A stretch of DNA of 64,000 nt from WHSW01 sp963781265 (GTDB taxonomy: Bacteria > Actinomycetota > Thermoleophilia > Solirubrobacterales > 70-9), in NCBI GenBank assembly GCA_963781265.1, contig CAWAFH010000003.1, positions 124,001 through 188,000 on the forward strand, written 5' to 3'. The position numbers and the translations under genes were made by a program. The notes beneath the pieces were generated by a model. The model did not search any database. It was not told the origin of the DNA and was given only the letters and a program-made list of their open reading frames with translations. This document shows positions 50,713 through 61,154 of the stretch, piece after piece. Every line of letters begins with the position of its first letter. Position 1 is the first letter of the stretch.

Positions 50713-51209
50713 GCCGGGGCTACCTCGGGCTCGGCTCCAACGTCGGCGACCGGTTCGGCCACCTGCGCGCCGCGATCGACGGCCTCGAGGCGGCGGGGGT
50801 GACGGTGCTCGCCGTCTCGTCGGCCTACGAGACCGAGCCGGTTGGCGAGATCCTCGACCAGCCGGACTTCCTCAACGCCGCGGTGCGGGTCGAGACCGAG
50901 CTCGAGCCGCTCGCGCTGCTCGACCTCTGCAAGCGGATCGAGGCCGAGCGCGGCCGCGACTTCGCGGGACCGCGCCATTCGCCCCGCCCGCTCGACGTCG
51001 ACCTGCTGCTGATCGACGGGGTCGAGCTGAGCAGCGAGCGGCTGACCCTCCCGCACCGCGAAGCGAGCTCGCGAAGGTTCGTCCTCGAGCCGCTGCTCGA
51101 GCTCGACCCGGAGCTGGTCCTCCCCGGCGGCACCCGGCTCAGCGACGCCCTCGCTGCGCTGGGCGACGCGGAACGCGTCGTGCGAGTCGGGCCGTTGCTC
51201 CCAACCTGA
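50709..51209 (+). CDS. folK: 2-amino-4-hydroxy-6-hydroxymethyldihydropteridine pyrophosphokinase
   Basis: A 166-residue HPPK. GYLGLGSNVGDRFGHLRAAI begins the family; SSAYETEPVG and FLNAAVRVETELEPLALL follow; the ATP/Mg site PRPLDVDLLLIDGVEL and LTLPHREASSRRFVLEPL are complete. It pyrophosphorylates the pterin for FolP. GTG 50709 overlaps the folB stop (GTGA). Confidence 0.93.
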   Translation: MSRGYLGLGSNVGDRFGHLRAAIDGLEAAGVTVLAVSSAYETEPVGEILDQPDFLNAAVRVETELEPLALLDLCKRIEAERGRDFAGPRHSPRPLDVDLLLIDGVELSSERLTLPHREASSRRFVLEPLLELDPELVLPGGTRLSDALAALGDAERVVRVGPLLPT

Positions 51210-51259
51210 GCGCCGAGATTCATCCTGACCACCGTGGGGGTGGTTGAGATGAAACTCGC

Positions 51260-51271
51260 GGGGGGGGGGGG
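51260..51271 (+). repeat. Homopolymer of 12 G
   Basis: A run of twelve G in the folK-coaX gap, ~50 nt upstream of the coaX -10 box. A 6-bp hairpin ACCACC / GGTGGT (51228-51244) lies just before it. Confidence 0.9.
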
Positions 51272-51332
51272 TCAGGCGTGCATCATCCTCCGCTTCGCGT
51301 CCGGTTCGGGCGGGGTCGCGCATAATCGGGCC

Positions 51333-52097
51333 ATGCTCCTCGCGATCGACGTCGGCAACACCCAGACCCATCTCGGCGCCTTTCGCGGCGACGCGCTCGC
51401 CGAGCACTGGCGATTTCGCACCGTCTCAGGCGCCACCGGGGACGAGATCGCCGAGCGGGTCGCCGGCCTGCTGGCACTGAGCGGGATCGAGACTCCCGAG
51501 GTCGACGCGATCTGCGTCTCCTCCGTCGTCCCGCCCCTGGGTGGCCAGTACGAGGCGATGGCCGAGCGCTACTTCGACGCCCGCTGCCTCAGCGTCGGGC
51601 CGGGGGTGAAGACCGGGATGCCGATCCGCATCGACAACCCATACGAGGTCGGGGCGGACCGGCTCGTCAACGCGGTCGCCGCGTACGAGCGCTATCGGGA
51701 CGCCTGCGTCGTGGTCGACTTCGGCACCGGGATCAACTTCGACGCGGTCTCGGCCGAGGGCGAGTACCTCGGTGGGGCGATCGCGCCCGGGGTCGAGATC
51801 TCGCTCACGGCGCTGACGGAGCGCGGCGCGCGCATCGGGCGGATCGAGCTCGGCGCGCCCGTGACCGCGATCGGCAAGTCGACGCGCGGCGCGATCCAGT
51901 CCGGGGTGATCTTCGGCTTCGCCGGGCTGATCGACGGGGTCGCGCGCCGGATCGAGGCCGAGCTCGGCGGCGAGCCCACGCTGATCGCGACCGGCGGACT
52001 CGCGCACGCGATCGTCCCGTTCTGCGAGACGATCGACGAGGTCGACGATCTGCTCACGCTCACCGGGCTGCGGCTGATCTGGGAGCGGAATTCGTAG
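51333..52097 (+). CDS. coaX: Type III pantothenate kinase
   Basis: A 254-residue ASKHA-fold kinase. The P-loop-like DVGNT is at 6-10, GADRLVNAVAAY near 108, DFGTGINFDAV (phosphate 2, usually DxGTAxT) near 130, and GAIAPGVEISLTAL completes the site. It phosphorylates pantothenate in CoA synthesis. CATAAT (51321-51326) ends 6 nt before ATG 51333, so the mRNA should be leaderless. Confidence 0.94.
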   Translation: MLLAIDVGNTQTHLGAFRGDALAEHWRFRTVSGATGDEIAERVAGLLALSGIETPEVDAICVSSVVPPLGGQYEAMAERYFDARCLSVGPGVKTGMPIRIDNPYEVGADRLVNAVAAYERYRDACVVVDFGTGINFDAVSAEGEYLGGAIAPGVEISLTALTERGARIGRIELGAPVTAIGKSTRGAIQSGVIFGFAGLIDGVARRIEAELGGEPTLIATGGLAHAIVPFCETIDEVDDLLTLTGLRLIWERNS

Positions 52098-52152
52098 TTG
52101 CTAGCGGCTAGTTGCTAGTAACTAGAAACCAGCGAACTAGCAACCAGCAACT
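52096..52152 (+). repeat. Heptamer repeat array H: AT-richer hairpin AGTTGCT ... AGCAACT
   Basis: Eight units: AGTTGCT, AGCGGCT, AGTTGCT, AGTAACT, AGAAACC, AGCGAACT (8 nt), AGCAACC, AGCAACT. The outer units are exact reverse complements, so the array is an imperfect hairpin, with the same 7-nt period and arm architecture as array D but different sequence. It fills the coaX-dus gap, starting at the coaX stop and ending 3 nt before ATG 52155. Confidence 0.88.
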
Positions 52153-52154
52153 CC

Positions 52155-53190
52155 ATGGCGTCAACCCCCGCTCACATCCCCCTTCAGGATCGGCGGCGTC
52201 CGGCTGCGAAACCGCGTGCTGCTCGCTCCGCTGGCCGGCATCGGCAACTGGTTCGTGCGCCTGCAGGCGCAGCGCCACGGCGCCGGGCTCACGGTCTCGG
52301 AGATGGTCTCGAGCTTCGCGATCGCGCACCGCAACCAGCGCACCGTCGAGGAGCTGTTGCGCGTGCACCCCGACGAGGGGCCGCTGGCGATCCAGCTGTT
52401 CGGCTCCGATCCCGACGTGATGCGCGAGGCGGCGGCGGTCGCGGCGCAGGCGGGACCGGATCTGATCGACCTCAACATGGGCTGCCCGGTGCCCAAGGTC
52501 CTGAAGACGGGCGCCGGGGCCGCGCTGATCCGCGACCCCGCTCAGGCCGTCGCGGTCGCCCGAGCGGCCGCCGAGGGCTCCGGGCTCCCGGTCACGGTCA
52601 AGGTGCGCTCCGGGATCGAGCCCGGTGACCGCTCCGGGGTCGACCTCGCCGAGCGGCTGGTGGTCGACGCCGGCGTCGCCGCGATCGCCCTACACCCCCG
52701 GCCCGCGAGGCAATTTCATCGCGGCCGGCCCGAGTACGGGCTGGTCGGCGAGTTGCGCGAGCGGCTCGCACGGGGCGGCGCCTCGGTGCCCGTCATCGTT
52801 TCCGGCGGCCTGCGCGACGCCGACGGCGCCCGCGCGGCCTACGAGCGGTCCGGCGCCGACGCGGTGATGATCGCCCGCGGCTCGCTCGGCAACCCGTGGA
52901 TCTTCGAGCAGCTGACCGGCGCGCGCACCGAGCCGCCGAGCCCCGCCGAGATCGAGGCCGAGCTGCTCTGGGTGCTCGACCGGGCCGCCGAGCACTGGGG
53001 CGAGCAGCGCGCCGCGCGCAACCTCCGCAAGTTCTACCCGTGGTACGTCGAGCGGCTTGGATACGAGGGCCGCGAGGCCGACGCGTTCCAGCGCACCGAC
53101 AGCCTCGATCGGGTCCGCGACCTGCTCGCGCAAGGGCCGTCTGCAGGCGCGCCTGCAGCGCTCCCAGGCGACGAAGTTGCATCGCTATAA
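52155..53190 (+). CDS. dusB: tRNA-dihydrouridine synthase; probable 1-nt frameshift near 52180
   Basis: From GTG 52216 the frame gives a 324-residue flavin TIM barrel: LLAPLAGIGNWFVRL, DLIDLNMGCPVPKVL (catalytic Cys), VKVRSGIE, ALHPRPARQFHRG and ARGSLGNPWIFEQL. The N-terminal family strand (PFRIGGVRLRNR) is coded just upstream in the same frame but has no start. ATG 52155 is one base out; removing one C from the CCCCC run (52178-52182) links MASTPAHI to PFRIGGVRLRNR exactly. It reduces uridines in tRNA with FMN/NADPH. Expression could start at GTG 52216 if the base is real. Confidence 0.85.
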
Positions 53191-53191
53191 T
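53186..53191 (+). promoter_or_regulatory. -10 element of greA
   Basis: TATAAT overlapping the dus stop codon (CTATAA). No clear -35 is seen. Transcription from here would give a ~100-nt leader containing two small hairpins, GCATC-TT-GATGC (53241-53252) and ACCGCTT-TATC-AAGCGGT (53258-53275), before greA. Confidence 0.55.
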
Positions 53192-53300
53192 CCTGCGCCG
53201 CCGCCCGGCCCGCTGGCGGGGGGAACGCGACGGGATTCGGGCATCTTGATGCCGGGAACCGCTTTATCAAGCGGTCTAGAGAAGGAAGAGGAACAGGCAC

Positions 53301-53780
53301 GTGGCTCGTGAAGCGCTGATCACCCAGGAGGGGCTCGAGAAGCTCAAGTCGGAGATCGAGTTCCTCTCGACCACCAAGCGCCGCGAGGTCGCGGCCCGCA
53401 TCAAGGAAGCGCGCGAGTTCGGCGACATCGCCGAGAACTCGGAGTACGACGACGCCAAGAACGAGCAGGCCCTGCTCGAGCAGCGGATCGCCCAGCTCGA
53501 GGAGCGCCTCCGCCGCGCGAACGTCGTCGACGAGAAGCACATCGACCTCGACAAGGTCGGGGTCGGCGTGATCGTCCACGTCAAGGACCAGAAGTCCGGC
53601 GACTCGCGCAAGTTCCAGATCGTCGGCCCGACCGAGGCCAACCCGGCCGAGCACAAGCTCTCGCACGAGTCGCCGATCGGCAAGGCGCTGCTCGGGCACA
53701 AGCGCAACGAGATCGTCAGCGTCGACGTTCCGCGCGGCCCGAAGAAGAAGCTGAAGATCACCAAGATCGAAGCCGCTTAG
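53301..53780 (+). CDS. greA: Transcription elongation factor GreA
   Basis: A 159-residue protein. The N-terminal coiled coil (EALITQEGLEKLKSEIEFL to LEERLRRA) carries the two acidic tip residues in FGDIAENSEYDDA that stimulate RNA cleavage by polymerase. The FKBP-like C-terminal domain (ESPIGKALLGHKRNEIVSV) is complete. It rescues stalled RNA polymerase. GTG 53301 has a purine-rich Shine-Dalgarno (GGAAGAGG) upstream. Confidence 0.95.
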   Translation: MAREALITQEGLEKLKSEIEFLSTTKRREVAARIKEAREFGDIAENSEYDDAKNEQALLEQRIAQLEERLRRANVVDEKHIDLDKVGVGVIVHVKDQKSGDSRKFQIVGPTEANPAEHKLSHESPIGKALLGHKRNEIVSVDVPRGPKKKLKITKIEAA

Positions 53781-53816
53781 GGCTTCGGAACATGGTTCTG
53801 ATCTAGGCTCGCCGCG

Positions 53817-55304
53817 ATGGCAGAGCCGGAAAACGACGACGCCGAGGAGCGCTCGGAGCCTCACGTCCTCGCCGAGCGCCGGGCGAAGCTCGAGCGCCTG
53901 CGCGAGGCGGGGGTCGAGCCGTTCCCCCATGACTACGACGGCAGGGTCGAGATCGCGACGGTGCGCACCGCGCACGACGGCCTGGCCGACGGCGAGGAGA
54001 CCGAGGATGCCTACCGGATCGCCGGCCGGATCGCCGCCCGCCGCGGCCAGGGCAAGGCGGCGTTCATCGACCTCGTCGACGCGACCGGCAAGCTGCAGGT
54101 CCACGCCCGCCGCGACGTGCTCGGCGAGGAGCAGTTCGACCGCCTCGTCGGGCTCGACCTCGGCGACATCATCGGCGTCGACGGGACCGCCTTCAAGACG
54201 CGCCGTGGCGAGCTGTCGCTGAAGGCGACCGGGTGGACGCTGCTCGCGAAGAGCCTGCGCCCGCCGCCCGACAAGTTTCACGGCCTCGCCGACACCGAGA
54301 CGCGCTACCGGCAGCGCGAGCTCGACCTGATCGCGAACCCGGAGTCCCGCGAGCTGTTCCGCAAGCGCGGCAAGACGATTGCGGCGACCCGCGAGTGGCT
54401 CGACTCGGAGGGGTTCGTCGAGGTGGAGACACCGGTCCTGCAGCCGCTCTACGGCGGCGCGCTGGCGCGGCCGTTCACAACCCACCACAACGCGCTCGAT
54501 CGCGACCTCTACCTGCGGATCGCGACCGAGCTCTACCTGAAGCGCTGCGTCGTCGGCGGCATCGACCGCGTGTACGAGCTCGGCAAGGACTTCCGCAACG
54601 AGGGTGTCTCGTTCAAGCACAACCCCGAGTTCACGATGCTCGAGTGGTACGAGGCCTACGCCGACTACGAGGACGCCGCCGAACGCCTCGAGCGCCTCGT
54701 CGCCCACGTCGCCGAGCGCGTCAACGGGACGACCAAGGTCGAGCGCGACGGGGTCGAGATCGAGCTGGCCCCGCCTTGGCGGCGGGTGACGCTGCGCGAC
54801 GCGATCCGCGAGCGGACCGGGGTCGACGTGCTCGAGCACCCGACCCGCGAGGCGCTCGCCGCGGCGATGGACTCCGAGGCGAGCCCCGACGACGGCTGGG
54901 GCAAGCTCGTCGACGGGCTGCTCTCGAAGGAGGTCGAGCCGACCCTGATCCAGCCGACCCTGATCATGGACTACCCGGTCGAGATGTCGCCGTTCGCGAA
55001 GCGCCATCGCACCGACGAGGGCCTGGTCGAGCGCTGGGAGGCCTACGTCGGCGGGTTCGAGATCGCGAACGCGTTCACCGAGCTCAACGACCCCGACGAG
55101 CAGCGCCGCCGCTTCGAGCAGCAGGCCGAGGAGCTGCGCCGCGGCGACGACGAGGCGCAGCCGTTCGACGAGTCCTACGTGCAAGCGCTCGAGCACGGGA
55201 TGCCGCCGACCGGGGGCGTCGGGCTCGGGATCGACCGCCTCGTGATGCTGCTGACCGGCGCCACCAGCCTGCGCGAGGTCCTGCTGTTCCCGGCGATGCG
55301 TTGA
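53817..55304 (+). CDS. lysS: Lysyl-tRNA synthetase, class II
   Basis: A 495-residue class IIb enzyme. The OB-fold anticodon domain (~60-170) precedes the catalytic core: motif 1 in TRYRQRELDLIANPES, motif 2 FRNEGVSFKHNPEFTMLEWY, and motif 3 GVGLGIDRLVMLLTG. It charges tRNA-Lys in the cytoplasm. TAGGCT (53804-53809) lies 7 nt before ATG 53817. A small secreted-protein gene overlaps its stop (TTGA). Confidence 0.95.
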   Translation: MAEPENDDAEERSEPHVLAERRAKLERLREAGVEPFPHDYDGRVEIATVRTAHDGLADGEETEDAYRIAGRIAARRGQGKAAFIDLVDATGKLQVHARRDVLGEEQFDRLVGLDLGDIIGVDGTAFKTRRGELSLKATGWTLLAKSLRPPPDKFHGLADTETRYRQRELDLIANPESRELFRKRGKTIAATREWLDSEGFVEVETPVLQPLYGGALARPFTTHHNALDRDLYLRIATELYLKRCVVGGIDRVYELGKDFRNEGVSFKHNPEFTMLEWYEAYADYEDAAERLERLVAHVAERVNGTTKVERDGVEIELAPPWRRVTLRDAIRERTGVDVLEHPTREALAAAMDSEASPDDGWGKLVDGLLSKEVEPTLIQPTLIMDYPVEMSPFAKRHRTDEGLVERWEAYVGGFEIANAFTELNDPDEQRRRFEQQAEELRRGDDEAQPFDESYVQALEHGMPPTGGVGLGIDRLVMLLTGATSLREVLLFPAMR

Positions 55305-55645
55305 CCGGGGTCGCCGCGATCGCGGCGACCGTCGCCGCGGCCGCCGGGCTCGGCGCCGCACCGCCCGCCTGCGATCCAGGGCCCGCGAACTGCGCCGCCG
55401 CGTCCGGGACGATCCTCTTCGAGCAGCGCGTCGACCCCGACGGCGACGGCGATGCCCACTTCGTCCTGCTCAGCGAGGAGGCGATCACCGCCCCGGGGAT
55501 CTCGGTGATCGACGTCGCCCGCGACCTGCGCCCGCGCCCGCTCCCCGGCCCGGGCGCGCTGCTCGCCGCCGCCGGGCCCGTCTACCCGGGCTCCTTCGGC
55601 CAGCACCAGATCCAGGCCACCGAGGTCGCCGTCGCCGGCCGCTAG
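55301..55645 (+). CDS. Small secreted protein overlapping lysS
   Basis: A 114-residue protein starting at TTG 55301, whose TG forms part of the lysS TGA (TTGA). The first ~22 residues (TGVAAIAATVAAAAGLGAAPP) look like a signal peptide. The rest has two Cys (PACDPGPANCAA), a strand GTILFEQRVDPDGDGDAHFV, and APGISVIDVARDLRPR. No family is recognised, but codon use and translational coupling support it. A similar layout of a short exported protein after lysS is not known to me. Confidence 0.55.
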   Translation: MTGVAAIAATVAAAAGLGAAPPACDPGPANCAAASGTILFEQRVDPDGDGDAHFVLLSEEAITAPGISVIDVARDLRPRPLPGPGALLAAAGPVYPGSFGQHQIQATEVAVAGR

Positions 55646-55669
55646 CCGCGCCGGGGGAGGCGCCGAGCG

Positions 55670-56065
55670 CTACTCGGCCAGCCCGGCGGCTTCGAGCGCC
55701 GCATCACCGTCGGTGAAGACCCGAAGGCGGGTCAGCACGCCTCGGCTCACCGTCCACAAGAAGGCGAACTGCTGGTCGAGCTCCATCCGACTCGCCTTGG
55801 CGGTGCCCGTGACGCGGCCGAGGACGACCACCTGGTCGCCCGCGTCGAACAGCTCGTCCGCCTCGATCCGGTAGTCGTCGTAGATCTCGAAGATGTTCCG
55901 CAGGCTCTGACCGATCTCAGCGCCCTGTCGCGCCCCCGGCTCCACGGCCTCGGCGTGCTGTTCCCAGGCGAAGTCCGCCGACATCAGATCGCTTCCGGCT
56001 CGGAAGTCCCCGCGAGCCCACCCATCGTGGACCACCCGCACCAGCTCCACGTTCTCCTGCGACAT
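55670..56065 (-). CDS. SnoaL-like (NTF2-fold) protein
   Basis: A 131-residue protein with the SnoaL/DUF4440 pattern: MSQENVELVRVVHDGWARGD at the start, DFAWEQHAEAVEPGA, VVVLGRVTGT, and a C-terminal RLRVFTDGDAALEAAGL. It forms a cone-like fold that binds small ligands or acts as a cyclase/hydrolase. GATACT lies 8 nt before ATG 56065. Many paralogues of this family with the same MSQENVEL start occur in Thermoleophilia. Confidence 0.82.
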   Translation of the reverse strand: MSQENVELVRVVHDGWARGDFRAGSDLMSADFAWEQHAEAVEPGARQGAEIGQSLRNIFEIYDDYRIEADELFDAGDQVVVLGRVTGTAKASRMELDQQFAFLWTVSRGVLTRLRVFTDGDAALEAAGLAE

Positions 56066-56576
56066 CGAGTCCGAGTATCGCCCAGAACGCGGCGATCTCC
56101 ATGCGGGGGCGGCGCTCCGGGCCTAGCCGGAGCCCGCCCGCAGCTCGGCGGCGAGCGTGGCCGCGTACCGATCGAGCGCCGCCGACGAGCGCGGTCGAAT
56201 CGCCGCGCTTCGAGCTGATCCCGTTGATCTTGGGCAGCTCGGCCCGGGGCGCGAACGCGAGCTTGCCGTCGGCGAACTCCATCAGCGCCGCGCTGCTTCC
56301 GTCCCCCGCGCTCCCGGCGGGCAATCCAGTCGAGTCGTTAGCTCGCTAGTTGCGGGCGCCGAGGCCGTCGAGCCCACCGGGCTGCTCAAACCTCCCCGAT
56401 ATACTGGGCGCTCGCCGTAGTCGAGATAACCGGAGGTTCTAATCCCGCGGCAGAGACACGCCGACCCAGTGATTGGAACTCCCGGCGCTGTCGCGTCCCC
56501 CGGCGCGGCTAGAACTTAGGCACAAGGCACAGGGAACGAAGGAAAACCAAGGGAAGCGACCAGAGGGCGGAAGGGT
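56066..56576. other. 511-nt gene-poor stretch: possible remnant, then the clpC leader
   Basis: On the minus strand near 56150-56324 there is a short non-conserved frame with a SnoaL-like EFADGK segment, perhaps a decayed copy of the neighbouring gene. GTTAGCTCGCTAGTTGCG (56337-56354) resembles degenerate heptamer units. TATACT (56400-56405) is the likely clpC -10, leaving a ~170-nt leader that is purine-rich towards the end. No gene or known RNA was found. Confidence 0.4.
56400..56405 (+). promoter_or_regulatory. -10 element of clpC
   Basis: TATACT; the -35 region shows no consensus. The resulting leader (~165 nt) is far longer than that of most genes here, suggesting regulation. Confidence 0.45.
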
Positions 56577-59174
<2,598 letters not shown>

Positions 59175-59199
59175 CGCGCCCCCACGGCGCGTCGGGCGC

Positions 59200-59676
59200 A
59201 TGCGGATCGCGATCGGGACAACCTGCGCTGCGTTGATCGCGGCGCTCGCGCTCACGGCTTCGGCGACCGATGCGAGCTCGATCGGGCGGGCGAAGTTCGT
59301 CAAGCGCGCTGACAACATCTGCCAGCCGAGCCGCAACGACGCGAAGCGCCGGGTCGCGCACGGCGTCCGCCTGCTGACCAAGACGCATCCGCGGATCCAG
59401 GCGGCGGGGCGCGAGTTCGTGCGCGCCTATCGCGAGCTTCGCGACGGCTACGACCGCGTCGCCCGCCTGCCGAGGCCCGGCGCCGACCACAGGCGGATCG
59501 CGAAGTGGCTGTATCGCGAGCGTCGCGCGACCGCGACCGGTGTGCGCTCGGCGAAGGCGCTGCGCCGCAAGCACTTCGAGCGGTCGAGGCGGCTGAGCGC
59601 CGAGGCGGCGAAGCTCGAGCAGCGCGCGAAGCGCCCGGTGCGCAACTTCGACTTCAAGCACTGCCGCCCGTTGTAG
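59200..59676 (+). CDS. Small secreted basic protein
   Basis: A 158-residue protein. A signal peptide (MRIAIGTTCAALIAALALTA) is followed by a helical, Arg/Ala-rich domain with FVKRADNICQPSRNDAKRRV and a final HCRPL, giving two conserved Cys that may pair. This FVxRADxIC pattern recurs in secreted proteins of unknown role in Thermoleophilia. ATG 59200 gives the exact signal peptide; the frame upstream is not signal-like. Confidence 0.65.
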   Translation: MRIAIGTTCAALIAALALTASATDASSIGRAKFVKRADNICQPSRNDAKRRVAHGVRLLTKTHPRIQAAGREFVRAYRELRDGYDRVARLPRPGADHRRIAKWLYRERRATATGVRSAKALRRKHFERSRRLSAEAAKLEQRAKRPVRNFDFKHCRPL

Positions 59677-59694
59677 TCGCGCAGCCCGGGCGAC

Positions 59695-59830
59695 TCAGCG
59701 CAGGCGCATGGAGCGGCCGGCGGCGCGCGCCGGGACCAGCTTCACGCTGACGCTCTTCGTGCCGCGGTCGAGCTTGCGCAGGACGCCGCGCTTCAGTTTC
59801 ACGCGCAGCCGTCTGCCGGCCGACGCCGAC
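59695..59830 (-). pseudogene. Possible C-terminal remnant of a secreted repeat protein
   Basis: On the minus strand a frame ending at TGA 59697-59695 reads ASAGRRLRVKLKRGVLRKLD, then SVSVKLVPARAAGRS. This resembles the C-terminal strand repeats of secreted proteins in related genomes. No start or N-terminus is present, and the frame runs into the start of the next gene. The evidence is sequence flavour only. Confidence 0.25.
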
Positions 59831-59859
59831 GCCTCCGCCCGCGTCCGTAGGGTGCCCGC

Positions 59860-60770
59860 ATGGACATCGTCCTCGCCCTCGTCGCCGCGCTGCTGTTCGC
59901 GCTCGGCAGCGTCCTCCAGCAGAGAGCAGGGCTCGACTCGCCCTCGGAGGGATCGAGTTCGGGGCTGCTCCTGCGGATGGCGCGCCGGCCGGTGTGGTTG
60001 GCGGGGATCGCTCGGACGCGCTCGGCTTCGTCGCCCAGGCGATCGCGCTCAGCATCGGGCGCCTCGCGATCGTGCAGCCGCTGCTGGTTTCCAGCGTCGT
60101 CTTCGCGCTTCCGCTCGGCGCCAGGTTCACCGGCCAGCGCGTGCGGCGCGCGGACGTCGGCGCAGCGATCCTCGTCACGCTGGCGCTGATCGCTTTCCTG
60201 ACGATCGCCAATCCGGCCGGCGGACGCGACGACGCGCCGCTGGGCGACTGGCTGGTCGCCGGGGCGGTCGGCGCCGCGGTCGTGGCTCCGCTCGTGCTCA
60301 CGGCGATGCGCCTGGGGCCGTCTCGTAAGGCGGCACTGCTGGGCACGGCCACCGGGATCCTGTTCGGGCTCAGCGCGGCGCTCACCAAAGTCGTCGCCGA
60401 CCAGGTCGGCGACGAGCTCTTCGGCGTCCTCGGGCACTGGCAGGTCTACGCCCTGGTCGCGGTCGGCTACATCTCGATGACGCTCAACCAGATGGCGCTC
60501 TCGACCGGGGCGCTCGCGCCGGCGGTCGCCACCAGCATGGCCTTCGACCCGATCGCGAGCGTCGTCCTGGGCGTGACCCTGTTCGACGAGTCGATCCACG
60601 AGACGACGCTCGGCGCGATCGCGACGCTGGCCGCCCTCGCCGCGGCCCTGGTCGGGATCGCGATCCTGGCGCGCTCTCAGAGCGGCCCGCCCTCGTCGAA
60701 GCCGCTCTCGGGCGCCGCGACCGCCGAGGCCCGGGACGCCGACGCGGCGCTCGCCGCCGCGCCCTCCTGA
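59860..60770 (+). CDS. DMT-type (EamA-like) membrane transporter, with a -1 frameshift near 60010
   Basis: Part one (from ATG 59860) has the first helix MDIVLALVAALLFALGSVLQ and ends RRPVWLAGI. Part two continues as SDALGFVAQAIALSIGRLAI and holds eight further helices, ending with a polar tail. Adding one base after GGGATCGC restores one frame of ~303 residues, the usual length. The family covers drug/metabolite exporters; the substrate is unknown. TAGGGT (59848-59853) lies 6 nt before ATG. Probably a consensus deletion. Confidence 0.8.
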
Positions 60771-61154
60771 GCCGTCGATAGGACCGGGCGCCGATGAGTG
60801 CTGCGGGGAGCAGGTCGTGCTCGGGGCGTGGCTGATCGCGCTGGCGCTCGGCGTGGTCAGCGCACCGCGGCGACCTGGCGACGCTGCTCGTCGGTCGCCC
60901 CCGGACCGCTCCGAGCGCGGACGTTCGCCGGCGTGAGCTCGCCGTGCGGGCCGGCCGCGGGCGATCCGCCACCCGTCATCGCCGCGGCCAACGCACCGTC
61001 CCGGCGGTTCGGGTTCATTGCGCCGGCTATCCGACGCTAAGTGCCCAGAACCGGGGCGGCCGGCTGCCCGGCAGCGAGCGGCGGGCGGCGAACCGGCACG
61101 CTCTCGGCGCGAACGCGCGTTGAGCCGTCGGCCCTCGTCCGTACGATCGGCCCG
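60771..61154. other. 384-nt stretch without a clear gene
   Basis: A short frame starting GTG near 60818 reads VLGAWLIALALGVVSA, like a signal or membrane start, but dissolves into low-complexity sequence, so it is probably decayed. Weak heptamer units (GAGCGGC 61076-61082 and GGGCGGC) lie upstream of the radA -10. No RNA gene is recognised. Confidence 0.4.
61076..61089 (+). repeat. Degenerate heptamer units G upstream of radA
   Basis: GAGCGGC and GGGCGGC in tandem, followed by a GAACCGG variant. They lie ~50 nt before the radA -10 box. A weak member of the repeat family. Confidence 0.5.
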
